From Bacillota bacterium (GTDB lineage Bacteria > Bacillota > Sulfobacillia > Thermaerobacterales > RSA17), in contig PKRI01000006.1 in NCBI GenBank assembly GCA_017577485.1, forward strand, positions 1 to 64,000: DNA of 64,000 nucleotides, written 5' to 3'. The notes under the pieces are model-generated. The model did not search any database. It had not been told where the DNA came from and saw only the letters and a list, made by a program, of their open reading frames with translations. Below are positions 49,360 to 57,400 of this stretch, piece after piece; within the stretch, counting starts at the first letter, position 1; every line of letters starts with the position of its first letter. A program made the translations under genes and the position numbers.

Positions 49360-50154
49360 CTAGTCGGCGGGATCCGACACCACTTCGGTGAAGGCGCGCA
49401 GGTCCAGGCAGCGGCCGGTGGCCGGGTCGCAGTGCAGCAGCACCGCCGACAGCACGGCGTCGCCGCCGGCCAGCTCGAAGCGCACGGGCCGCTGGGTCAG
49501 GAAGCGCCGGATGATGGTCTCCCGGTCAAAGCCGATGACGGAGTCGCGGGCGCCGGTCATGCCGGCGTCGGTCACGTAGCCGGTGCCCCCGGGCAGCACC
49601 CGCCCGTCGGCGGTCTGCACGTGGGTGTGGGTGCCGATGACGGCCGTCACCCGCCCGTCCAGGTACCACCCCAGGGCCTGCTTTTCCGAGGTGGCCTCAG
49701 CGTGAAAGTCCACCACGATGACCGGCGTGCGTTCCCGGATGCGGGCCACGGCCTCGTCGGCGGCCCGGAAGGGATCGTCGGGCGAGATGTTCAGGAAGAC
49801 CCGCCCCAGCAGGTTGAGCACGGCCGCGCGGCCGGCGGGCGTTTCCACGGTGACCCACCCCCGGCCGGGCAGGCCCGGCGGCAGGTTCAGGGGCCGGATG
49901 ATCCTGGGGTTGCGGTCCAGGTAAGGCAGCAGTTCCTTCTGGTCCCAGGTGTGGTTGCCCATGGTGATGACGTCGGCCCCGGCGGCGAAGATCTCGTCGG
50001 CGGTGTCGGGCGTCAGGCCGGCGCCCCCGGCGGCGTTCTCGCCGTTGACGATGACCAGGTCGGCTTCCAGTTGCTTTCGCAGGACCGGCAGCCGCCGGCG
50101 GACGGCCAGGCGGCCCGTCTTCCCCACCACGTCACCTACGAACAGGATGCGCAC
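49360..50154 (-). CDS. ymdB: YmdB-type phosphodiesterase
   Basis: A 264-residue calcineurin-like phosphoesterase, the same length as Bacillus YmdB. Metal motifs: VGDVVGKTGR, NGENAAGG, MGNHTWD, FHAEATSEK and GTHTHVQTADGRV. YmdB hydrolyses 2',3'-cyclic nucleotides and affects biofilm and RNA turnover; its place beside rny is conserved. GTG 50154 has CAGGGAGG 7 nt upstream. Confidence 0.94.
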   Translation of the reverse strand: MRILFVGDVVGKTGRLAVRRRLPVLRKQLEADLVIVNGENAAGGAGLTPDTADEIFAAGADVITMGNHTWDQKELLPYLDRNPRIIRPLNLPPGLPGRGWVTVETPAGRAAVLNLLGRVFLNISPDDPFRAADEAVARIRERTPVIVVDFHAEATSEKQALGWYLDGRVTAVIGTHTHVQTADGRVLPGGTGYVTDAGMTGARDSVIGFDRETIIRRFLTQRPVRFELAGGDAVLSAVLLHCDPATGRCLDLRAFTEVVSDPAD

Positions 50155-50236
50155 GGCACGGCCTCCCTGCATCAGCCGGCGGCGGTGCGGGCACCGGCGG
50201 CCGGCGCCCGCACCGCCTCAGCGGCGCAGTCCACGC

Positions 50237-51778
50237 TTACCTGGCGTAGTCCACGGCCCGCGTCTCCCGGATCACCACGACCTTGATCTGGCCCGGATAC
50301 TGCACCTCGTCCTGAATGCGGCGGGCGATGTTCCGGGCCAGCGTGTAGGCCTCGTCGTCGCCGACGCGGTCCGGCCTGACGATGATCCGCACCTCGCGCC
50401 CGGCCTGGATGGCATAGGACTTCTCGACCCCGTCGAAGGAGTCGGCGATCTCCTCCAGCTGCCGCAGCCGCTTGATGTAGGACTCCAGCGTCTCGCGGCG
50501 GGCACCCGGGCGCGCCGCGCTCAGGGCGTCGGCGGCGGTCACCAGCACGGCCTCCAGGGTCTGGGGCTCGAAGTCGCCGTGATGGCAGGCCATGGCGTGG
50601 ATGACGGCCTCGCTCTCGCCGTAGCGGGCCAGCAGTTCCATGCCGATGCTGAGGTGGGTGCCCTCGTGCTCGTGGTCCACGGCCTTGCCGATGTCGTGGA
50701 GCAGGCCGGCCCGCTTGGCCACCTTGACATCGGCGCCCAACTCGCCGGCCATCAGGCCGGCCAGGTGCGCCACCTCGATGGAGTGCTTGAGCACGTTCTG
50801 GCCGTAGGACGTGCGGAAGGCCAGGCGGCCCAACAGCTTCACCAGTTCCGGGTGCAGGCCGTGGATGCCCACGTCGTATACCGCCTGCTCGCCGGCTTCC
50901 CGGATGCGCTGCTCCACCTCGCGAGACGCCTTCTCGTACATCTCCTCGATGCGGGCCGGGTGGATGCGGCCGTCGGCCACCAGCTTTTCCAGGGCCACCC
51001 GCGCCTTCTCCCGCCGGATGGGGTCGAAGCACGAGATCACCACGGCCTCCGGGGTGTCGTCGATGATCAGGTCGACCCCGGTCACGCTCTCGAAGGTGCG
51101 GATGTTGCGCCCCTCGCGGCCGATGATGCGGCCCTTCATGTCATCGCTGGGCAGTTCCACCACCGACACCGTGGTCTCCGCCACGTAGTCGGCGGCGCAG
51201 CGCTGCACGGCCAGGGCGATGATCTCCCGCGCCCGGCGGTCGGCCTCGGCCTTGGCCTCAGCCTCCCACTCGCGGATGCGCTGGCCCAGTTCGGCCTTGG
51301 TCTCCTCCTCCACCTGGCGGAAGAGGATGTCCCTGGCTTCGGCGTGGGTCAGCCCGGCGATGCGCTCCAGTTCAGCCGCGCACTCGGCCTTGATCCGCGC
51401 GGCTTCCTGCTCCAGCCGGGCGATCCGCCGTTCCTGTTCCTTCAGTTCCTGTTCCTTGCGTTCCATCTGGGCGGCCCGCCGGTCCAGCGCCTCTTCCTTC
51501 TGGACCAGGCGGCGCTCCATCTGCTGGAGTTCGTGGCGCCGCTCCCTGGTTTCCCGTTCCAGGTCGTTGCGCAGGCGGTGCACTTCCTCCCTGGCTTCCA
51601 CCAGGGCCTCGCGCTTGGCGGCTTCGCCTTCCTGTCGGGCCTGGTTCACGATGCGCCGGGCTTCTTCTTCGGCCGAGCGAATCTTGGCCTCGGCCGTGAT
51701 GCGGCGCAGAACGTAGCCGATGATGATGCCAAGCCCCGCCGCCGCCACCGCCGCGACGATCGTGAGGGTGGTATTCAC
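50237..51778 (-). CDS. rny: Ribonuclease Y
   Basis: A 513-residue endoribonuclease. An N-terminal membrane anchor (TIVAAVAAAGLGIIIGYVL) is followed by a long coiled coil rich in Glu/Arg (~25-190), a KH domain (GRIIGREGRNIRTFE) and an HD domain (LLHDIGKAVDHE, HHGDFEP). It starts mRNA decay at the membrane. GTG 51778 lies 5 nt after GGGAGGTGA. It is preceded by a ~240-nt structured leader with its own terminator. Confidence 0.96.
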   Translation of the reverse strand: MNTTLTIVAAVAAAGLGIIIGYVLRRITAEAKIRSAEEEARRIVNQARQEGEAAKREALVEAREEVHRLRNDLERETRERRHELQQMERRLVQKEEALDRRAAQMERKEQELKEQERRIARLEQEAARIKAECAAELERIAGLTHAEARDILFRQVEEETKAELGQRIREWEAEAKAEADRRAREIIALAVQRCAADYVAETTVSVVELPSDDMKGRIIGREGRNIRTFESVTGVDLIIDDTPEAVVISCFDPIRREKARVALEKLVADGRIHPARIEEMYEKASREVEQRIREAGEQAVYDVGIHGLHPELVKLLGRLAFRTSYGQNVLKHSIEVAHLAGLMAGELGADVKVAKRAGLLHDIGKAVDHEHEGTHLSIGMELLARYGESEAVIHAMACHHGDFEPQTLEAVLVTAADALSAARPGARRETLESYIKRLRQLEEIADSFDGVEKSYAIQAGREVRIIVRPDRVGDDEAYTLARNIARRIQDEVQYPGQIKVVVIRETRAVDYAR

Positions 51779-51831
51779 GTGGTTCACCTCCCGTTCCGCA
51801 AGATTCCGGTGCGCCGGCGGCCGCCGCCGGT

Positions 51832-51864
51832 CAAACGAAAAGGGCCGAGCGAAAGACTCGGCCC
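51832..51864 (-). terminator. Terminator upstream of rny
   Basis: On the minus strand GGGCCGAG (51864-51857) and CTCGGCCC (51849-51842) pair across a 7-nt loop, then TTTTCGTTT. It lies ~55 nt before the rny start. Confidence 0.88.
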
Positions 51865-52071
51865 AAGAAGCCACCACGCAACGGTTGCGCTCGTCACGTG
51901 GCCGAACGTGGTGTCTCGGCTCAACACGCCGTCCGCTTAGACTGGTCCCCCTGGCGGCGAACCGGCCTCCGCCGGAAGTGGTCTAACTTCGCGACCGACG
52001 TCATTTCCAACAACCGCCTCGCGCGGCGGTTGGCTTGCGCGCACCTTACGTGGTAGAGCGAGTCCTTCACG
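51832..52071 (-). ncRNA. Structured RNA between recX and rny (sRNA or attenuated leader)
   Basis: A consensus promoter (52107-52078) and an intrinsic terminator (51864-51832) bracket about 240 nt without an ORF. The ends pair: ACCACG (52054-52049) with CGTGGT (51878-51873), and inside it TGCGC (52043-52039) with GCGCA (51890-51886). The interior can form a hairpin AACCGCC/GGCGGTT, a stem TTAGAC (51986-51981)/GTCTAA (51942-51937) enclosing GGCGG/CCGCC, and a stem GCCGA/TCGGC. The result is a closed, multi-branched fold. I do not recognise it as a known riboswitch, T-box or 6S RNA. It may be a separate small RNA or a leader controlling rny. Confidence 0.6.
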
Positions 52072-52077
52072 GCTAAA

Positions 52078-52107
52078 ATTCTACGGCTGTATTTTCGGGA
52101 CTGTCAA
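52078..52107 (-). promoter_or_regulatory. Sigma-A promoter of the rny leader RNA
   Basis: Minus strand TTGACA (52107-52102), 18-nt spacer, TAGAAT (52083-52078), just past the recX stop. Confidence 0.82.
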
Positions 52108-52119
52108 GCAAGCGTGGAG

Positions 52120-52845
52120 TTATGTAAACGGCTCCGCCGCCCCGGCGGCGTCGGGGTCGATGCCGGCGCGGCGCAGGGCTCGCGCCGCGGATTCTTCGGA
52201 GAAACCGCGGCGCCGCAGGTAGTCAAAGGCGCGGCGCCAGGTCCGGGGGTCGCCGCGGTCGAAGCCGCGGGCCAGGCGCCGCTGGAGCGCCTCCCATGCC
52301 AGCAGGGTTTCCGCGTCCTCGACGGCATCCTGGCGTGCGTCCGCGGGGGCATCCCCGCCGGCACCGCCCCCCTGCAGGGGCGCTGCCGCCTCTGCCACGG
52401 CGCTGCGGGCCGCCTCCCGCGCCAGGTCCGGATCCACCCCCTGCCGGGTGAGACCGGTGATCAGCCGCTCGGGCCCCACCGGCGACCGGGCCAGGCTCCG
52501 GCGGGCCCACTGCCGGGCGAAGTCGGCGTCGTCCAGCCAGCCCTGCCGGGCCAGCAGCGCCAGCGCCTGCTCTACGGCAGCGGCGTCGTGACCCCTGCGC
52601 TGCAGGCGGTGCCGCAGGTCCTGGCGGCTGTGGGCCCGCAGGGACAGCAGCCGCAGGGCGTCACGGCAGGCGCGGTCGGCGCGGGCCCGGTCCAGGAGGT
52701 CGGCCAGGCGGGCGGCGTCCAGCCGTGCGCCGGGCGCCAGGCCGGAGGCGGCCAGCGCCGGCGCCGAAAGCTCCACGGCGGTACCGTCGGAGAGGCGAAC
52801 CCGCCACAGGTCGCCCTCCAGCGGCTCCACGGCTTCGACGCGCAT
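52120..52845 (-). CDS. recX: RecA modulator RecX
   Basis: A 241-residue protein with three RecX three-helix repeats: LRLLSLRAHSRQDLRHRLQRRG, LLARQGWLDDADFARQWARRSL...LITGLTRQGVD, and AFDYLRRRGFSEESAARALR. The first ~50 residues form a beta-rich extension also seen in Bacillus RecX. It binds inside the RecA filament groove and limits or modulates it. A Gly/Ala/Asp-rich insertion interrupts repeats two and three. It starts 12 nt after recA. Confidence 0.92.
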   Translation of the reverse strand: MRVEAVEPLEGDLWRVRLSDGTAVELSAPALAASGLAPGARLDAARLADLLDRARADRACRDALRLLSLRAHSRQDLRHRLQRRGHDAAAVEQALALLARQGWLDDADFARQWARRSLARSPVGPERLITGLTRQGVDPDLAREAARSAVAEAAAPLQGGGAGGDAPADARQDAVEDAETLLAWEALQRRLARGFDRGDPRTWRRAFDYLRRRGFSEESAARALRRAGIDPDAAGAAEPFT

Positions 52846-52857
52846 GGGCCGGCGGGG

Positions 52858-53895
52858 TCATTCCTCCTGCCGGGCGACGCCGTCGGCGGCGGGCACCGCG
52901 GCCGGGCCGCCGCCCACGTTGAGCGCCTGGCGGATCTTGCGCTCGATCTCCCGGGCCACTTCCGGGTGGCTGCGCAGGAACTCCCGGGTGGCCTCGCGGC
53001 CCTGACCCAGCCGTTCCTCGCCGTAGGAGTACCAGGCTCCCGCCTTCTGGATGATGTCCAGTTGGGTGCCCAGGTCGATCAGGTCGCCCTCGCGGGAGAT
53101 GCCGTGGTTGTAAAGCAGGTCGAACTCGGCCTGGCGGAAGGGCGGCGCGACCTTGTTCTTGACCACCTTGGCCCGGACGCGGATGCCGATGTTCTCCTGC
53201 CCCTGCTTCAGCGAGTCGATGCGGCGCACATCGATGCGGATGGAGGCGTAGAACTTCAGGGCCCGGCCGCCGGGCGTGGTCTCCGGCGAGCCGAACATGA
53301 CGCCGACCTTCTCGCGGATCTGGTTGATGAAGATCAGCACGCACTGGGACTTGGAGACGGCGCCCGTCAGCTTGCGCAGGGCCTGGGACATCAGCCGGGC
53401 CTGCAGGCCCACGTGGGCGTCCCCCATCTCACCCTCGATCTCCGCCCGGGGCACCAGGGCCGCCACCGAGTCGACGACGATGATGTCGACGGCGCCGCTC
53501 CGGACCAGGGCCTCGGCGATCTCCAGAGCCTGCTCGCCGGTGTCGGGCTGGGAGACCAGCAGGTCGTCGACGTTGACGCCCAGTTGAGCGGCGTAACCGG
53601 GGTCCAGGGCGTGCTCGGCGTCGATGAAGGCGGCGATGCCGCCGGCGCGCTGGGCTTCGGCCACGGCGTGCAGGGCCACGGTGGTCTTGCCGGAGCTCTC
53701 GGGGCCGTAGATCTCCACGATGCGCCCCCGGGGCAGGCCCCCCACGCCGAGAGCCACGTCCAGGGCCAGGGATCCGGTGGAAATGGTGCCGATGCCCTGG
53801 GGGCCGGCGCGCTCCCCCAGGCGCATGATGGAGCCGCGGCCGAACTGCCGCTCGATGTGACCGATGGCCATCTCCAGTGCCTTGCGCTTCTCCAT
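52858..53895 (-). CDS. recA: Recombinase RecA
   Basis: A 345-residue RecA. Walker A GPESSGKTT, IDAEHALDP, Walker B IIVVDSVAALVPRAEI, L1 loop EGEMGDAHVGLQARLMSQALRKL, INQIREKVGVMFGSPETTPGGRALKF (L2) and C-terminal domain are complete. It catalyses strand exchange and stimulates LexA cleavage. ATG 53895 has GGGGAGGG upstream. No canonical LexA box lies directly in front, although a palindrome sits at the predicted transcription start. Confidence 0.98.
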   Translation of the reverse strand: MEKRKALEMAIGHIERQFGRGSIMRLGERAGPQGIGTISTGSLALDVALGVGGLPRGRIVEIYGPESSGKTTVALHAVAEAQRAGGIAAFIDAEHALDPGYAAQLGVNVDDLLVSQPDTGEQALEIAEALVRSGAVDIIVVDSVAALVPRAEIEGEMGDAHVGLQARLMSQALRKLTGAVSKSQCVLIFINQIREKVGVMFGSPETTPGGRALKFYASIRIDVRRIDSLKQGQENIGIRVRAKVVKNKVAPPFRQAEFDLLYNHGISREGDLIDLGTQLDIIQKAGAWYSYGEERLGQGREATREFLRSHPEVAREIERKIRQALNVGGGPAAVPAADGVARQEE

Positions 53896-53917
53896 GTACC
53901 GACGCCCTCCCCGGCTG

Positions 53918-53957
53918 TGGCATGCCAAATTCTACCATCTCTGCGCCTGGACCGCAA
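53918..53957 (-). promoter_or_regulatory. recA promoter with a palindrome at the start site
   Basis: Minus strand TTGCGG (53957-53952), 17-nt spacer, TAGAAT (53934-53929). The perfect palindrome TGGCATGCCA (53918-53927) covers the expected transcription start. It is not a LexA consensus. Confidence 0.55.
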
Positions 53958-53978
53958 CGGTCCCCCGTCCGACCGGGC

Positions 53979-54581
53979 TTACGCCGTCGCCTCGCCGGGC
54001 GGCGCCAGGTAGATGGTGTGCAGGATGCTGTACTGGGCGCCGTTGGGCGTCAGCCGGCTGCGCATCAGGTGTACCCGGTCGGCGGTGAACCGTCCCCACG
54101 AACGCTCCCGCTCCGCCAGCACGTCGGGCGGCAGGTCGCGACCGCGGATCTCGACCCGGAAGCGGGCCAGGGTCAGGTGGGGGCGGAAGTCGCGGCGGTC
54201 GGCCGGGATGTCGAGCCCTACCGAGGCCGCCTCCACGATGCCGGCCAGCCGCTGCAGTTCCCTGGCTCCCTCTCCCACGCCGGCCCACAGCACCCGGGGC
54301 CTGTCCAGGCTGGGGAAGGCGCCGAGGCCCGCGATCTCCACCTCGATGGCTCCCAGGCCGGACAGGCTGGCGGACAGGGACTGGGCCAGCCGCTCCACCG
54401 CAGCCTGCTCCTGCTCACCGTAGAATTTGATGGTCAGGTGGTAATTCTGCGGGTCGACCCAGCGGGCATTGGGCAGGCGGCTGCGCACCGAACGCAGCCA
54501 CCGGGACAGGGCTTCGCGAACCTGCTCGCCCACGGGCACGGCGAGGAAGCAGCGTATGGTCGGATCTGACAAAGAACCCAT
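53979..54581 (-). CDS. thpR: RNA 2',3'-cyclic phosphodiesterase (2H family)
   Basis: A 200-residue 2H phosphoesterase with both HxTx motifs: His in NYHLTIKFYGE and in RPHLTLARFR. The family (LigT/ThpR) opens 2',3'-cyclic phosphates on RNA. The start is uncertain among GTG 54584, ATG 54581 and TTG 54572, the last having GAGGTG at 9 nt. It precedes recA and is probably cotranscribed with it in part. Confidence 0.9.
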   Translation of the reverse strand: MGSLSDPTIRCFLAVPVGEQVREALSRWLRSVRSRLPNARWVDPQNYHLTIKFYGEQEQAAVERLAQSLSASLSGLGAIEVEIAGLGAFPSLDRPRVLWAGVGEGARELQRLAGIVEAASVGLDIPADRRDFRPHLTLARFRVEIRGRDLPPDVLAERERSWGRFTADRVHLMRSRLTPNGAQYSILHTIYLAPPGEATA

Positions 54582-54601
54582 CACCTCAGCGCGGTCTACA
54601 C

Positions 54602-54615
54602 GAAACCTTTGTTCG
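54602..54615 (-). promoter_or_regulatory. LexA-like box upstream of thpR-recA
   Basis: Minus strand CGAACAAAGGTTTC matches the LexA consensus at 12 of 14 positions and lies 20 nt before thpR. It could place thpR-recA-recX under SOS control, but the match is imperfect. Confidence 0.4.
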
Positions 54616-54626
54616 GGTGCGTGCTT

Positions 54627-56159
54627 CTACGGGGGACCGGCGGTTCCTTCCACCGCGGCGCCGGCGGTGTCTTCCCGCCCGCCCGGAGCATCGTCCCCAG
54701 GGTCCCCAGGAGCCTCGTCCACGGCGCCGGCCGGCGGGGCCAGCATCACCCGCTCCACCGCGAATCCGGTCTGGAATCCGGAGGCGCGGATGGTGTCCAC
54801 CGCCGCCGGCACCCACCGATCCTCCTCACGGGCCAGGTGCAGCACCATCAGGGTGTAGGGCACCGACCCGGACTCCAGCCCGCGGATGCCCGCCGCCCCG
54901 GTGGTGCCCGGGTTGAGCCACACGCCGGCCGGCGTGGTCCGCACCCAGGCGTCGTGGGTGTGGCCGGAGATCACCACCGGCACGCGGTCCGTGACGGGGC
55001 GGGCCACTTCCGGATGGTGCGCCACGGCCACGTCCACCCTCCGGGCACCCGCCGCTTCCACCGCCGCCAGCAGGCGCCGCCCCGCCGCGTCCAGTTCCTC
55101 TTGGGGCGCCACCGTGGGCAGGAAGCGGGCCGAGGCCGGGTCAGGCACGGCGGCGATGGTCAGGCCGGCGGCCCGGTGCAGTCCCTCGTCCAGCACCTGG
55201 ATGCCCGACCCCACCGAAAGCTGCCGGATCAGGGCCGGAGACTCGTGGTTCCCCGGCACCAGCAGGTAGGGAACGCCGGCGTTGTCCACGCCTTCCACCA
55301 GGCGGCTCTCCAGCACGGTTCCCCAATCGGTCAGGTCCCCGGCGTCCAGGATCAGGTCAACCTGGAAGGCCCTGGCCGCCGCCGTCACCAGGTCCACGGC
55401 CGCCGGGTTGTTGTGGATGTCCGACACCACCAGGACCGCCAGCTCGCCGGGATGTGCCCCGAAGGCCTCCGGCGCCTCCAGCCGCTGGATCATGGCATCG
55501 ACGCCCTGGGCCACGGCGGCCAATCGCTGGCCCAGGCGCCCGGCGCCCTGCAGCGCCTGGTCGGCCAGGCCGATCATCCACGGCGCCGACTTCAGGGCGC
55601 CGCTGTACTCGGGCTCACGGAAGGACCCGGGGTCATACGTGGCCCAGGCCGAGCCCAGGCTGCCGGCCAGGACCAGGGCTGCCGCCAGGGGCGCGGCCGC
55701 CACCGCCGCCCGGGGCCAACGGCTGCCCGTGCCGTGGGCAGCCACCGCGGCCGCCGCAGCTGCGGCAGCCAGCGCACCGGCCGAACCCACCAGGATCACC
55801 CGCAGGATGAAGGTCCGCGCGGCCGTTTGGATCTGGTCCTGCAGGGCGGGCGCCAGCAGGCCGGCGCCGGCCTCGTCCTGGAGGGCGTTGAAGTCCACGG
55901 CGCGGATTTCCACCGCCAGTCCCAGGGGCGAGCGGTGGGTTCGGGCGGCCAGGGTGCCGAAGGGCGGGACTTCGATGACGGTCCATCCCGGCTGCAGCGT
56001 CAGGCGCGCCCGCACTTCGACGGGTCCCACGGGGTAAGGTCCCGGCGGCGCCAGGGCCAGGGCCGCCGTGGCGCCCAGGAGGCAGGTGAGCAGCCAGCCT
56101 GCCGCGGCACGGGCCCAGCCGCCCCGGGCGGCGGTCCGGCGCAGGGGCGGCGCGGGCAT
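54627..56159 (-). CDS. Membrane-associated calcineurin-like metallophosphoesterase
   Basis: A 510-residue protein. An N-terminal signal anchor (WLLTCLLGATAALALA) precedes ~100 residues of beta-rich sequence, a membrane region (~118-190, alanine-rich helices), and a metallophosphoesterase domain (~240-440) with VSDIHNNP, DAGDLTDWG, VPGNHES, VAHHPEVA and ISGHTHD, the full dimetal set. A Gly/Asp-rich tail ends the protein. The catalytic domain probably faces outside. Substrate unknown. Start ATG overlaps the cinA stop. Confidence 0.85.
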   Translation of the reverse strand: MPAPPLRRTAARGGWARAAAGWLLTCLLGATAALALAPPGPYPVGPVEVRARLTLQPGWTVIEVPPFGTLAARTHRSPLGLAVEIRAVDFNALQDEAGAGLLAPALQDQIQTAARTFILRVILVGSAGALAAAAAAAAVAAHGTGSRWPRAAVAAAPLAAALVLAGSLGSAWATYDPGSFREPEYSGALKSAPWMIGLADQALQGAGRLGQRLAAVAQGVDAMIQRLEAPEAFGAHPGELAVLVVSDIHNNPAAVDLVTAAARAFQVDLILDAGDLTDWGTVLESRLVEGVDNAGVPYLLVPGNHESPALIRQLSVGSGIQVLDEGLHRAAGLTIAAVPDPASARFLPTVAPQEELDAAGRRLLAAVEAAGARRVDVAVAHHPEVARPVTDRVPVVISGHTHDAWVRTTPAGVWLNPGTTGAAGIRGLESGSVPYTLMVLHLAREEDRWVPAAVDTIRASGFQTGFAVERVMLAPPAGAVDEAPGDPGDDAPGGREDTAGAAVEGTAGPP

Positions 56160-57400
56160 CACGATTGGAGCATCTCCAGCAGCAGGGCCAGGGCGTAGGT
56201 GACGGTGCGGTTCCGGATGTCGGCCCGGCTGCCGCGCAGGTTCAGGCGGCGGCAGCGCTGCCCGTGCTGCCAGGAAAGGCCCACGTAGACGGTGCCCACC
56301 GGCTTGGCGGGCGTCCCTCCCCCGGGGCCGGCGATACCGGTGATGCCGATGCCGATGTCGGCGCCCACCACCCTGCGCGCGCCCTCGGCCATGGCCAGCG
56401 CCACCGGCTCGCTGACGGCGCCGTGCCGCTCCAGCACCGGCCGGGGCACGCCCAGCACCCTGACCTTGGCCTCGTTGCTGTAGGTGACGGCGCTCAGGAG
56501 AAAGTACGCGGAACTGCCCGGGACATCGGTGATCCGGGCGCCCAGCAGCCCCCCGGTGCAGGATTCGGCGGCCGCCAGCGTGAGGCCGCGCTCCACCAGG
56601 ATCCGCCCGATGACGCCGGCCAGCGTGTCGTCGTCGCGGCCGAAGAGATGATGGCCGAGCCGCCGGCGGATCTCCTCCTCCAGGGGATCGAACCGGGCGG
56701 CGGCGGTTTCCGGGTCGGGGGCTTTGGTGGCCAGGCGCAGGTGGATCTCGCCGGAGCGGGCGTAGGGCGCGATGGTCGGGTCGGTCTGGCCGGCGATCAG
56801 GTCGGCCACGCGGTCCTCTACCTCGGCCTCGGGCAGGCCGCACACCTTCAGGATGCGGCGGTAGAGGACCGGTGCGCCGGGCGGCAGGCGGCGCCGCAGC
56901 CTGGGTTCCACCTGGCTCTCGAACATTTCCCGCAGTTCCGTGGGCGGGCCCGGCAGGGCGCAGATCACGCGGCCCTCGTGCTCGACCCAGATGCCCGGCG
57001 CGGTCCCGAAGGGGTTGGGCAGCGCCTCGGCGCCCTCAGGCAGCAGGGCCTGGCGCAGCTGCGTTTCGCTGACCCTGAGCCCGCGGGCCTTCAGTTGGGC
57101 CGCCAGCGCGCCCGCCACCTCCGGGTCCCGGCGCAGCGCCCGGCCGGTGACGGCGGCGATGACTTCACGGGTGACGTCGTCCATGGTGGGACCCAGCCCG
57201 CCGGTCATCAGGACCAGGTCGGACCGCTCCAGGGCCCGGGCGGTGACCTCGCAGGCCCGCTGGAGGTTGTCGCCCACCACGGTCTGGTGGTAGATGTCGA
57301 TGCCCAGGTGGGCCAGCCGCTGCCCCAGGTACTGGGCGTTGGTGTTGAGGGTTTCGCCCAGCAGCAGTTCGGTACCCACGCAGACCAATTCGGCTCTCAT
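56159..57400 (-). CDS. cinA: CinA: competence/damage-inducible protein, NMN amidohydrolase
   Basis: A 413-residue CinA. The N-terminal MoCF-like domain (ELVCVGTELLLGETLNTNAQYLGQRL, MTGGLGPTMDDVTREV) hydrolyses ADP-ribose in relatives. The C-terminal domain (AAAESCTGGLLGARITDVPGSS, GITGIAGPGGGTPAKPVGTVYVGL) is the NMN deamidase. Upstream of recA as in Bacillus and Streptococcus. ATG 57400 overlaps the stop of the protease gene (ATGA); ATG 57412 is possible. Confidence 0.94.
   Translation of the reverse strand: MRAELVCVGTELLLGETLNTNAQYLGQRLAHLGIDIYHQTVVGDNLQRACEVTARALERSDLVLMTGGLGPTMDDVTREVIAAVTGRALRRDPEVAGALAAQLKARGLRVSETQLRQALLPEGAEALPNPFGTAPGIWVEHEGRVICALPGPPTELREMFESQVEPRLRRRLPPGAPVLYRRILKVCGLPEAEVEDRVADLIAGQTDPTIAPYARSGEIHLRLATKAPDPETAAARFDPLEEEIRRRLGHHLFGRDDDTLAGVIGRILVERGLTLAAAESCTGGLLGARITDVPGSSAYFLLSAVTYSNEAKVRVLGVPRPVLERHGAVSEPVALAMAEGARRVVGADIGIGITGIAGPGGGTPAKPVGTVYVGLSWQHGQRCRRLNLRGSRADIRNRTVTYALALLLEMLQS

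Noticed and set aside
51832..52071. T-box, cobalamin, FMN, TPP or 6S RNA as identity of the rny leader
   Set aside because: None of the diagnostic conserved stretches I know for these classes is present; the multi-branched interior does not fit the single long bubble of 6S RNA.
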